From the IMG/VR virus record IMGVR_UViG_3300029263_000263, positions 1 to 21,427 of that record: a stretch of 21,427 nucleotides of DNA, one strand, 5' to 3'. Positions 16,411 through 21,427 of this stretch are shown piece after piece. Source of the DNA: a virus. How positions within the stretch are numbered: the first letter of the stretch is position 1; each line of letters starts with the position of its first letter. Below the pieces are notes generated by a model. The model had not been told where the DNA came from, made no database searches, and worked only from the letters and a program-made list of their open reading frames with translations. The position numbers and the translations under genes were made by a program.

Positions 16411-16962
16411 TTAGTTTGGTAAAGGTGATTTAGCAATTTTATTACCTAGCTGCTCTTTTGTTTTCTTGTATTTTTTAATTTTTCTTGTTTCTCTTTTGCT
16501 AGCAGGCTTATCTGCAGTCCTTACTTTATCTGTTGTTTTATCGTCAGGATCACCAAGATATACATCTTTTACGCTACTTCTTTTAGTTTGCATTTTAGAG
16601 ATTTGCTTAAGCGTCTTATTAGCTTTTTTAATTTTTCTTCCTGTTCCGTCATCTTTTCCAAGACCAAAATACTTTGCTTCTTGATTAAAGGGTGAAGTCA
16701 TTTTAGCAGGAGAACCGTGATTTTTCTCATCATATTTTAAATCACCCGCTAGTTTAGAGATATGTTTTTCATCACTAGTCATGCTAGAATCGCTATAACC
16801 ATGTTTGTTATCATAATCAATATCTTTTTTTAGATATTCCATATGAGCTTCGTCATCTTTTTTTGTAGCTTTATAATTTCCTTCTGTGACTTTTGTATCT
16901 GCGTGATCTTTTGACCACTTAGCGTTACCGCTATATTCTCCGTAATGTCCTTTGTGTCCCAT
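16411..16962 (-). CDS. SP-motif basic protein (183 aa)
   Basis: The protein starts MGHKGHYGEYSGNAKWSKDH, is strongly charged and probably partly disordered. The first half has a helical segment (KKDDEAHMEYLKKDIDYDN, then SDEKHISKLAGDLKYDEK). Residues 83-91 hold GSPAKMTSP, with PFNQEAKYFGLG following, and the C-terminus is AKSPLPN, giving three Ser-Pro-hydrophobic motifs. The second half is very basic (KIKKANKTLKQISKMQTKRS, KRETRKIKKYKKTKEQ). Similar proteins beginning GHKGHYGE appear, from memory, in uncultured marine phages. Function unknown; the basic half could bind DNA or acidic capsid surfaces. Confidence 0.75.
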   Translation of the reverse strand: MGHKGHYGEYSGNAKWSKDHADTKVTEGNYKATKKDDEAHMEYLKKDIDYDNKHGYSDSSMTSDEKHISKLAGDLKYDEKNHGSPAKMTSPFNQEAKYFGLGKDDGTGRKIKKANKTLKQISKMQTKRSSVKDVYLGDPDDKTTDKVRTADKPASKRETRKIKKYKKTKEQLGNKIAKSPLPN

Positions 16963-16972
16963 AATTTTTATT

Positions 16973-17365
16973 TTATAATCCTAATTGGTCTTTTTTAGCT
17001 TTTATTAAAGCTTCAGTTGGATTTGTTTGTGAGTTAAACCAATTACTATAATCTTTTTGAGCTTGCTCTTTATTTGTTAGTTTTGTAGTTGCGTCATCTT
17101 TTTTAGCGTCAACTTTTTTAGATCTAATATCAAATTTATCTAATCTATCTTTACTTGCCTCTTTATCTGTTAAAATAATTCTTCTATCTTCTCTTCTTTG
17201 TATTCTTTTTGATAAACGTTTTTCTTGTTTTTCAGCAGTGTCAGATGCCATTACTTTTTCAGCCGCTGCTTGTATATCACTTTGTAATTTTTGAAAAGCT
17301 GGTTGATCAGATAAATAAACTTCACCTCTAGGATTTTCGTAAGAATTTAAAGGAGATTTATTAAT
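16973..17365 (-). CDS. SP-motif basic coiled-coil protein, probable ATT start (130 aa)
   Basis: The first ATG in frame is at 17249-17251, but the frame stays open upstream for 38 more sensible residues (NKSPLNSYENPRGEVYLSDQ and onward). An ATT codon at 17363-17365 overlaps the previous stop as TAATT, exactly where TAATG overlaps occur elsewhere in this operon. With that start the protein is 130 residues, with the SP motif at positions 4-6, like its neighbours. The rest is helical and very charged (EKRLSKRIQRREDRR, KKVDAKKDDATTKLTN). Alternatively a -1 slip on the A10 tract at 17371-17380 would fuse the previous gene to this frame. The short ATG version (92 residues) remains possible. Confidence 0.6.
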   Translation of the reverse strand: MNKSPLNSYENPRGEVYLSDQPAFQKLQSDIQAAAEKVMASDTAEKQEKRLSKRIQRREDRRIILTDKEASKDRLDKFDIRSKKVDAKKDDATTKLTNKEQAQKDYSNWFNSQTNPTEALIKAKKDQLGL

Positions 17366-17595
17366 TAAGCTTTTTTTTTTGATTTATAATCTTTAGCTTC
17401 ATAATCAACACCGCCTTGTCCTTCAACATTGTCATAATCTGGGCTTTCATAGTCTGTTCCACCTTGACCTTCAACACCTATTGATGCTGGTTTTGAAGAT
17501 GATGCTGATATACTGCTCTTAAGATCTTTGTCGTTTAATTTTATTGTTTTCATAGGATCTTTACTCATGAAAGCTTTTTGAAATGGTGAACTCAT
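17365..17595 (-). CDS. SP-motif small protein with acidic repeats (76 aa)
   Basis: The protein begins MSSPFQKAFMSKDPMKTIKL, with the SPF motif at its N-terminus. A Ser-rich linker follows (SSISASSSKPAS), then two 16-residue repeats: VEGQGGTDYESPDYDN (41-56) and VEGQGGVDYEAKDYKS (57-72). It ends KKKA on an A10 run and TAA. The repeats at 17428-17475 and 17380-17427 differ by four silent codons and one replacement over their first ten codons. Tyr/Asp/Gly richness suggests a flexible binding tail. Function unknown. The A10 run at its end could permit frameshifting into the next gene. Confidence 0.75.
   Translation of the reverse strand: MSSPFQKAFMSKDPMKTIKLNDKDLKSSISASSSKPASIGVEGQGGTDYESPDYDNVEGQGGVDYEAKDYKSKKKA
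17371..17380 (-). other. A10 homopolymer, candidate slippery site
   Basis: Ten consecutive A residues (coding strand) end the 76-residue gene as TCA AAA AAA AAA GCT TAA. A -1 shift on this run reads AGC TTA ATT AAT AAA and continues into the following open frame, giving a predicted 207-residue fusion. Transcriptional or ribosomal slippage is known on runs of this length. Whether it happens here is untested, and homopolymers are also a common place for sequencing errors. Confidence 0.5.
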
Positions 17596-17599
17596 GTTA

Positions 17600-17839
17600 T
17601 TATGATTTTTTAGGTTTGTATGCTGCTATTTGTTCGTTAAGTCTTGAAAGTTGATCAGATTTATTGTCCCAATTAGTTACTTTACCTGTTTTTTTACTTT
17701 CAGCTCTCATAGCTGCTATTTCTTGTTTAAGCTTTGCCGCTTGTTCTTTCATTGCCATTAACTTAGCGTCTTCCATATGTAAAGGACTACTATTATGTAA
17801 CGGTGATCCACTGTAAAAAGGTTTTATTTTAAATCCCAT
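17600..17839 (-). CDS. SP-motif small coiled-coil protein (79 aa)
   Basis: I choose the ATG at 17837-17839 (MGFKIKPFYSGSPLHNSSPL), since a longer start at 17857 would overlap the previous gene by 16 bases. Two SPLH motifs occur at residues 12-15 and 18-21. Residues about 23-52 form a charged helix (EDAKLMAMKEQAAKLKQEIA), and a second helix lies near 60-74. The N-terminal MGFKIK resembles MAFKLN of the HExxH protein. No domain is recognised. It is a member of the SP cluster. Confidence 0.75.
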   Translation of the reverse strand: MGFKIKPFYSGSPLHNSSPLHMEDAKLMAMKEQAAKLKQEIAAMRAESKKTGKVTNWDNKSDQLSRLNEQIAAYKPKKS

Positions 17840-17841
17840 AG

Positions 17842-18042
17842 TTATTTGTTTTTGCAACCGAAGTTGTTTGCGTAGTTTGCCATTTTAACAACATCCTCGC
17901 TATAGTTATCTTTTTTAGACATTACAGAGCTAGCTGCCGAGCAAGCGTCCTTAAAGCCGTTCTTTTTAGCCCAAGCAGTAAATTTACCTTTGTTCTCTGG
18001 TTTTATTTTAGGAAAACCTTTTTTATAAAATGGTGAATTCAT
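17842..18042 (-). CDS. SP-motif protein of the G-x-F-T-x-x-A-K small phage family (66 aa)
   Basis: It starts MNSPFYKKGFPKIKPENKGK, with an SPF motif at residues 3-5. The core KGKFTAWAKKNGFKD, later DNYSEDVVKMANYANNFG, matches a pattern remembered from small proteins of many phages and some large viruses (G-F-T-A-K-A-K...G...A...N...Y...A-N-F-A-x-N). The function of that family is unknown to me; its basic helical character suggests a virion or DNA-associated protein. Two cysteines (CSAAS and FGCKNK) are present. The ATG overlaps the stop of the preceding gene as TAATG. Confidence 0.75.
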   Translation of the reverse strand: MNSPFYKKGFPKIKPENKGKFTAWAKKNGFKDACSAASSVMSKKDNYSEDVVKMANYANNFGCKNK

Positions 18043-18245
18043 TATTTATAAACTTTAGCTATTTGGGTTATTGGTCCTGCTATGTATTTAGTTGGATATT
18101 TAGACAATTCCATACCTGTAATACCTGAACTTGATCCACTACCCATTGGAAAACCTACTTTGCTTAATGGTCCGTCCCATACTGCATTTTCTCCAACTTG
18201 ACCGCTTAATTGTGGGTTTTTAATTATTGCTTTATCTTTATTCAT
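18042..18245 (-). CDS. Small Gly/Ser-rich protein (67 aa)
   Basis: The sequence starts MNKDKAIIKNPQLSGQVGEN and includes WDGPLSKVGFPMGSGSSSG. The GPLSKVGFP segment resembles SPFYKKGFP of the next gene, so it may be a divergent form of the SP motif with Gly replacing Ser. The C-terminus (KYIAGPITQIAKVYK) is moderately hydrophobic. No family is recognised. It lies 14 bases after the 118-residue gene, and its TAA overlaps the next start as TAATG, supporting co-translation. Confidence 0.7.
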   Translation of the reverse strand: MNKDKAIIKNPQLSGQVGENAVWDGPLSKVGFPMGSGSSSGITGMELSKYPTKYIAGPITQIAKVYK

Positions 18246-18259
18246 AATTATTTATTTAT

Positions 18260-18616
18260 TTATTTTCTTCTTGCTATTCTTTTCATCATGTTTAGTCCAG
18301 AACTTCCCGCTGTGACATATGAGTCTTCTTGTAATTCTTGAACAGCTCCAGGAACTGATCCCATATCTTGGTCAGCCATGCTAGGAGTTTCTATACCTTG
18401 AGCATCAGCAGCGTTATCTAATACTGGATTATCTAGTCCTTCTTCAACAGGAACAGCTTCTTGTGCAGAACTAGAAGCAAGGTCTATTTTTTCTTCAATA
18501 CTACCTAGTCTTTTGTTTATTTTTTTAAGAGTTTTTGAAGTTTTCTTTCTACCTCTTTGACCTATTAAAGCTCCAGCTATAGCACCTCCTAAAAAATTTA
18601 TTGGACTTTTACTCAT
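18260..18616 (-). CDS. SP-motif protein with Gly-zipper segment (118 aa)
   Basis: It begins MSKSPINFLGGAIAGALIGQ, so the SP motif at residues 4-6 runs directly into a Gly-spaced hydrophobic stretch (about 7-19), followed by basic RGRKKTSKTLKKINKRLG. This could be a short membrane-inserting or helix-packing segment, too short and weak for a confident transmembrane call. The second half is acidic and Gln/Ala-rich (SAQEAVPVEEGLDNPVLDNA) and looks disordered. The ATG overlaps the preceding TGA as ATGA. Function unknown. Confidence 0.75.
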   Translation of the reverse strand: MSKSPINFLGGAIAGALIGQRGRKKTSKTLKKINKRLGSIEEKIDLASSSAQEAVPVEEGLDNPVLDNAADAQGIETPSMADQDMGSVPGAVQELQEDSYVTAGSSGLNMMKRIARRK

Positions 18617-19059
18617 CTTTGTTTGTCTTTATTTACATTATATATAGCTTGTGTCATTACTTTGTCTGTGTATGTTTCACCAGCTATTAGTTTATTTCTT
18701 CTATTACTTGTTGGTATATCATCTTTACCTAACATGATTCGATACACTCTACTTATAAGTTGCTTACACTTAAATGAAACTTTATATATATTATACTTTT
18801 GTGTGGTTCTATTTCTGTTTCGCCACACGACTATCCAGTCGTTTTTAAGTAATTTGTTCCAGCGTCTATTATCCCAACTATAAGAATATGTACCTTTTTC
18901 AAAATCATGCTTAGTAAAAAGATCAATGCAATCTAAGTATATTAATAACTCTAAATCTGCATCGTTTAAATTGTTGTTTTTACAAGCCCATTTACGAATT
19001 ATTCGATAATGTTTTAATAAGTTTAGATTTTTTAAGTCTAAAGCTTCTAGCTTTTTCAT
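18613..19059 (-). CDS. Possible winged-helix protein (148 aa)
   Basis: Residues about 34-50 (LNDADLELLIYLDCIDLFTK) form a helix pair, followed by KLLKNDWIVVWRNRNRTTQKYNIYKVS. That second segment reads as a recognition helix and wing, as in MarR- or PadR-like winged helices. The C-terminal part is basic and helical. The protein is joined to GroES by an ATGA overlap and to the next gene by another, so it belongs to one operon. A DNA-binding regulator of late genes is plausible, but the fold call is made by eye and it could be another small structural protein. Confidence 0.55.
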   Translation of the reverse strand: MKKLEALDLKNLNLLKHYRIIRKWACKNNNLNDADLELLIYLDCIDLFTKHDFEKGTYSYSWDNRRWNKLLKNDWIVVWRNRNRTTQKYNIYKVSFKCKQLISRVYRIMLGKDDIPTSNRRNKLIAGETYTDKVMTQAIYNVNKDKQR

Positions 19060-19316
19060 AAAACAACAACCACGTCTTGTAATTTAATAACGTGATATGT
19101 ATTTTCTTTTATTTCTATTTTGTGGCCAGCGTGTCTATCAAAGAATATTTCGTCATCTTTTTTTAAACTTGGCACTTCTTCACCTACTGATATAATACTA
19201 GCTTTAGTATATCTTATATCTTCTCTTTGATTTTCAGCAAGAAGTAAACCACCTTTTGTTTTAGTAGTACCTTCTTTTGTTTTTTGAATTATTAAATTTC
19301 TACCTATTGCTTTCAT
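19056..19316 (-). CDS. groES: Phage GroES co-chaperonin (86 aa)
   Basis: The order of GroES features is present: an N-terminal strand (RNLIIQK), the mobile-loop region with KGGLLL, a central SIISVGEEVPSLKKDDEIFF segment, and a last strand IKLQDVVVVL. The dome-like part is short; the usual GroES length is about 95. It forms the heptameric lid on GroEL. Its ATG lies 17 bases inside the groEL 3' end in another frame, giving the unusual order groEL then groES. The KDDEIFF stretch replaces the usual GD-x-V-x-F. The TGA stop overlaps the next ATG. Confidence 0.88.
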   Translation of the reverse strand: MKAIGRNLIIQKTKEGTTKTKGGLLLAENQREDIRYTKASIISVGEEVPSLKKDDEIFFDRHAGHKIEIKENTYHVIKLQDVVVVL

Positions 19317-20850
19317 CTATCCTTAAATTATTGATTACACAATCGGTTGATAAGATAGTAGTTGCCACTGAAGCTGCGTTCTGAAGTGCGCTTTTTGTAA
19401 CTAACAATGGATCTATAATACCACTGTTAATCATATTGACCATATTTCCTGTAACCACATTTAGTCCTTGTCCTTTTCTTTTAAGCTCAGGATAATCAAC
19501 AATGCCAGCATTTTCTAATATAACATTAAATGGAGCTTTAATTGCATCTAGTAAAACTTGTTCACCTTCAGTCCTTGCTTTAACAAAAGTAGCAGCGTTA
19601 AGCAAAGCTATACCACCACCTGGAACTATACCTTCTTTTATCGCAGCCTTAGTAGCACAAATAGCGTCTTCAACCCTATCTGTTTTTTCTTTAAGTTCAA
19701 TATCAGAATTAGCGCCAACTTTAACTATAGCTATTTTAGCAGCTAATCTTGCTAATCTTTTTTCTAGCTTAATAACTTCGTGAGAAGCTTTATCTTCTTT
19801 TAATTCTTCTTTAATGCTTTTAATAATTTCTTTAACCTCATCAGATGTTTCTTCAACCTGAAGAATAGTTTCTAAATGAGTAGTAGTACTTTTTAAACAT
19901 GTACCTAAATGATCTGCGCTTATAAGATTCGTATCATCGCCTAAGTCTTCGTTTATTATAGTAGCACCTGTGAGCAAAGATAAGTCATCTAAAGTATCTT
20001 TTTTGCTTACCCCATATGTTGGAGCATCAATAACATTTACTTTTATATTACCTTTCATTTTATTCATAGCAAGAGCGCTTATCACTGACTCATCTAAATC
20101 ACCTATAATCAATAAAGGTTTATTGCCTTTTATCACATACTCTAAAACAGATTGTATTTGTCTTATTGTAGTTATTGGTGATTCAATTAATAAAACTAAA
20201 GGTTCCTCTAGTTCTACTGATTTATTTGCTTTATTAGTTATAAAATGAGAGTTCTTAAGACCTTTGTCATATTGAACTCCTTCAACTACTTCTATTTCAG
20301 TTTTACTAAACTGAGTTGGCTCCATCATAACAACACCTGTTTCGCCAACTGCTCTAAACGCGTCACCTATTATTTTACCTAAGTTTTTATCATTGTTAGT
20401 AGAGATAGTGGCTACATTGTCTATCATGTCTCCTTTTACATCTACTGCTGATTTTTCTAGGTTTTTAATTACTTTTGCAACAGCGTTATTAATACCGTCT
20501 TTTAATTCTCTTGAATTAATATTTACTTTATAAGCCTCTTGTAAAATAGCATGAGCTAGAACAGTAGCTGTAGTTGTACCATCGCCTGCTTCTTGTACTG
20601 TTTTTCTTGCTGCTTCTTTTATAAGTGTAGCGCCCATGTTTTCAACAGGATCTCTAAGAACTATAGAGTTTGCCACAGTTACACCATCTTTTGTTATAAC
20701 AGGATTACCCATCCCATCTTCAAGAAGAACACATTTACCGCTAGCCCCTAATGTGGAGCTAACAGCTTTTGTGAGTTTTTCTATTCCTTTAAATACATTA
20801 GCCTTGGCTTCTTCGCCAAAGTTAAGGTTCTTGACAATTGCGTCATTCAT
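19300..20850 (-). CDS. groEL: Phage GroEL chaperonin (516 aa)
   Basis: Chaperonin motifs are clear: VITKDGVTVA (Asp55), AGDGTTTATVLA (Asp90), EVVEGVQYDKG, PLLIIGD in the apical domain, RVEDAICAT (Asp395, equivalent to E. coli Asp398), GIVPGGGIAL and IDPLLVTKSALQNAASVA. All three ATPase aspartates are kept, so it should be active. At 516 residues it is shorter than bacterial GroEL (about 545) and lacks the C-terminal GGM tail. It starts at 20848-20850 after an AT-rich leader of tandem CTAAT/TTAAT-like repeats. It could fold phage capsid or fibre proteins. Host acquisition followed by divergence is likely but not tested here. Confidence 0.93.
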   Translation of the reverse strand: MNDAIVKNLNFGEEAKANVFKGIEKLTKAVSSTLGASGKCVLLEDGMGNPVITKDGVTVANSIVLRDPVENMGATLIKEAARKTVQEAGDGTTTATVLAHAILQEAYKVNINSRELKDGINNAVAKVIKNLEKSAVDVKGDMIDNVATISTNNDKNLGKIIGDAFRAVGETGVVMMEPTQFSKTEIEVVEGVQYDKGLKNSHFITNKANKSVELEEPLVLLIESPITTIRQIQSVLEYVIKGNKPLLIIGDLDESVISALAMNKMKGNIKVNVIDAPTYGVSKKDTLDDLSLLTGATIINEDLGDDTNLISADHLGTCLKSTTTHLETILQVEETSDEVKEIIKSIKEELKEDKASHEVIKLEKRLARLAAKIAIVKVGANSDIELKEKTDRVEDAICATKAAIKEGIVPGGGIALLNAATFVKARTEGEQVLLDAIKAPFNVILENAGIVDYPELKRKGQGLNVVTGNMVNMINSGIIDPLLVTKSALQNAASVATTILSTDCVINNLRIDESNR

Positions 20851-20881
20851 ATTTGATTAAATTAAATTAGATTAGATTATA

Positions 20882-21172
20882 TTATTTAAAGGTTTTCACG
20901 ACTTTAGGTCCGTTAATGAACTCTAGTTTTTTAACATAGTGAGCGACTGATGAGTCAATAGCTTGTTCTGCTCCTTCTAAAGTTTCACGTCTTGTAACGT
21001 CGTTCCAAGTATCTTTTTTGTTTTGATCTTGGTGTTCGGTTTGATAGAAACCATTTGGTAATTGCACAATACGCCAGTTTTTCTTTTCAGCTACATGCTT
21101 CCAAAGGTCTATGGTTTCTTGTGTTATTTGTGGTTGACTACTCCACGATTGAGTCTGGTAAAAAAATGTCAT
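20882..21172 (-). CDS. Small protein of unknown function (96 aa)
   Basis: It starts MTFFYQTQSWSSQPQITQET, with Trp residues at 10, 24 and 33 and a helix-rich middle (TIDLWKHVAEKKNWRIVQLP). The second half is acidic and basic mixed, ending GPKVVKTFK. No family is recognised. It precedes groEL by 31 bases, so the two are probably co-transcribed. Its leader resembles those of the capsid and fibre genes. The 84 bases upstream (21173-21256) contain a GC-richer patch (ACCGGCTCGGGTTAAGAG) but no promoter I can support. Confidence 0.65.
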   Translation of the reverse strand: MTFFYQTQSWSSQPQITQETIDLWKHVAEKKNWRIVQLPNGFYQTEHQDQNKKDTWNDVTRRETLEGAEQAIDSSVAHYVKKLEFINGPKVVKTFK

Positions 21173-21195
21173 TGGTTTTGGTTTTAATTATTAAT
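21173..21195 (-). promoter_or_regulatory. A-rich translation leader of the 96-residue gene
   Basis: On the coding strand the bases before the ATG include TAATTAAAACCAAAACCA, close to the leaders of the capsid and tail fibre genes. No Shine-Dalgarno sequence is present. Function is inferred from recurrence. Confidence 0.4.
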
Positions 21196-21256
21196 TGGTT
21201 TGCTCTTAACCCGAGCCGGTATATTTATATTGTCACTTGTTTTAAGTAATATTTAC

Positions 21257-21427
21257 CTAATCTTCCACTGGTGGTACTGGATTCATCCATGTGAAATACA
21301 AGTCCTCGTTTACTGGTGCTATCTCAATAGCTATAGTTGCAGCTATTCTATTTTGCATTGCAGCTACATCTAATGATCCTTCTAGCCATCCGATAACTAC
21401 AGCTTCAAAAGCTTCAGTATCTGCGTA
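21257..21427 (-). CDS. Unknown protein, C-terminal 56 residues (gene runs off the window)
   Basis: The frame is open from the window edge to TAG at 21257-21259. The tail begins YADTEAFEAVVIGWLEGS, continues LDVAAMQNRIAATIAIE and ends WMNPVPPVED. It is slightly hydrophobic and helical, then Pro-rich. No family is recognised. The frame is the only long one here and its codon use matches its neighbours, but the start and most of the protein lie outside the window. Confidence 0.6.
   Translation of the reverse strand, partial: YADTEAFEAVVIGWLEGSLDVAAMQNRIAATIAIEIAPVNEDLYFTWMNPVPPVED

Noticed and set aside
19056-20850. A bacterial chromosome origin for the window because of groEL/groES
   Set aside because: The neighbouring terminase, portal, scaffold, capsid, S74 fibre and holin make a phage genome clear. 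Chaperonin genes are known in some phages.
1188-21427. Genome-wide recoding of TGA to tryptophan
   Set aside because: Only one internal TGA was found, tryptophan elsewhere is TGG, and TGA ends two genes in ATGA overlaps (18613-18615 and 19056-19058). Backup stops lie a few codons after each, so the argument is strong but not absolute.

Overview
The window looks like the structural half of a tailed-phage genome. It is AT-rich, probably marine or aquatic, and probably infects a member of the Bacteroidota. Every gene I support lies on the minus strand, so transcription runs from high to low coordinates. Genes are tightly packed, and many are joined by TAATG or ATGA stop/start overlaps. Start codons are preceded by A-rich leaders without a Shine-Dalgarno sequence, which is typical of Bacteroidota and their phages. 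No tRNA, CRISPR array, insertion sequence, integrase or replication gene was seen. Host and lifestyle are inferences from these features and from my memory of similar uncultured marine phage proteins.

Layout in transcription order (right to left). (1) 21427-18613: the C-terminal end of an unknown gene, a 96-residue unknown, phage-borne GroEL and GroES, and a possible winged-helix protein. (2) 18616-15960: eight small proteins, seven of which carry a recurring short motif, Ser-Pro followed by a hydrophobic residue (SPF, SPL, SPA, SPI, SPM). One of them appears to start at ATT or to be reached by a -1 slip on an A10 tract. (3) 15930-13826: a CACTAA hexamer repeat just upstream of a structural-like gene, a small Cys-containing protein, an HExxH putative metallopeptidase, a holin of the GTA 3TM type, a Gly/Thr-rich virion-like protein and a 54-residue small protein. 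(4) 13797-9922: a 1291-residue tail fibre or spike ending in an S74 intramolecular chaperone. (5) 9865-6349: three small proteins, a 205-residue protein that looks like two tandem GroES-type barrels, and the large terminase. (6) 6348-1: portal, probable scaffold, major capsid protein, a virion-type protein and the start of a probable connector gene.

Together these encode capsid assembly (terminase, portal, scaffold, capsid), fibre maturation (S74), folding help (GroEL/GroES plus the tandem GroES-like protein) and lysis (holin plus a possible metallo-endopeptidase).

The most notable points are: an in-frame TGA inside the major capsid gene, followed by 60 more in-frame residues; the SP-motif protein cluster, including an internal duplication whose copies differ by eight silent codons and one replacement; the ATT start or A10 slippage site; a terminase whose Walker A-like motif lacks the lysine at its usual place; and co-chaperonin-like folds at two loci.
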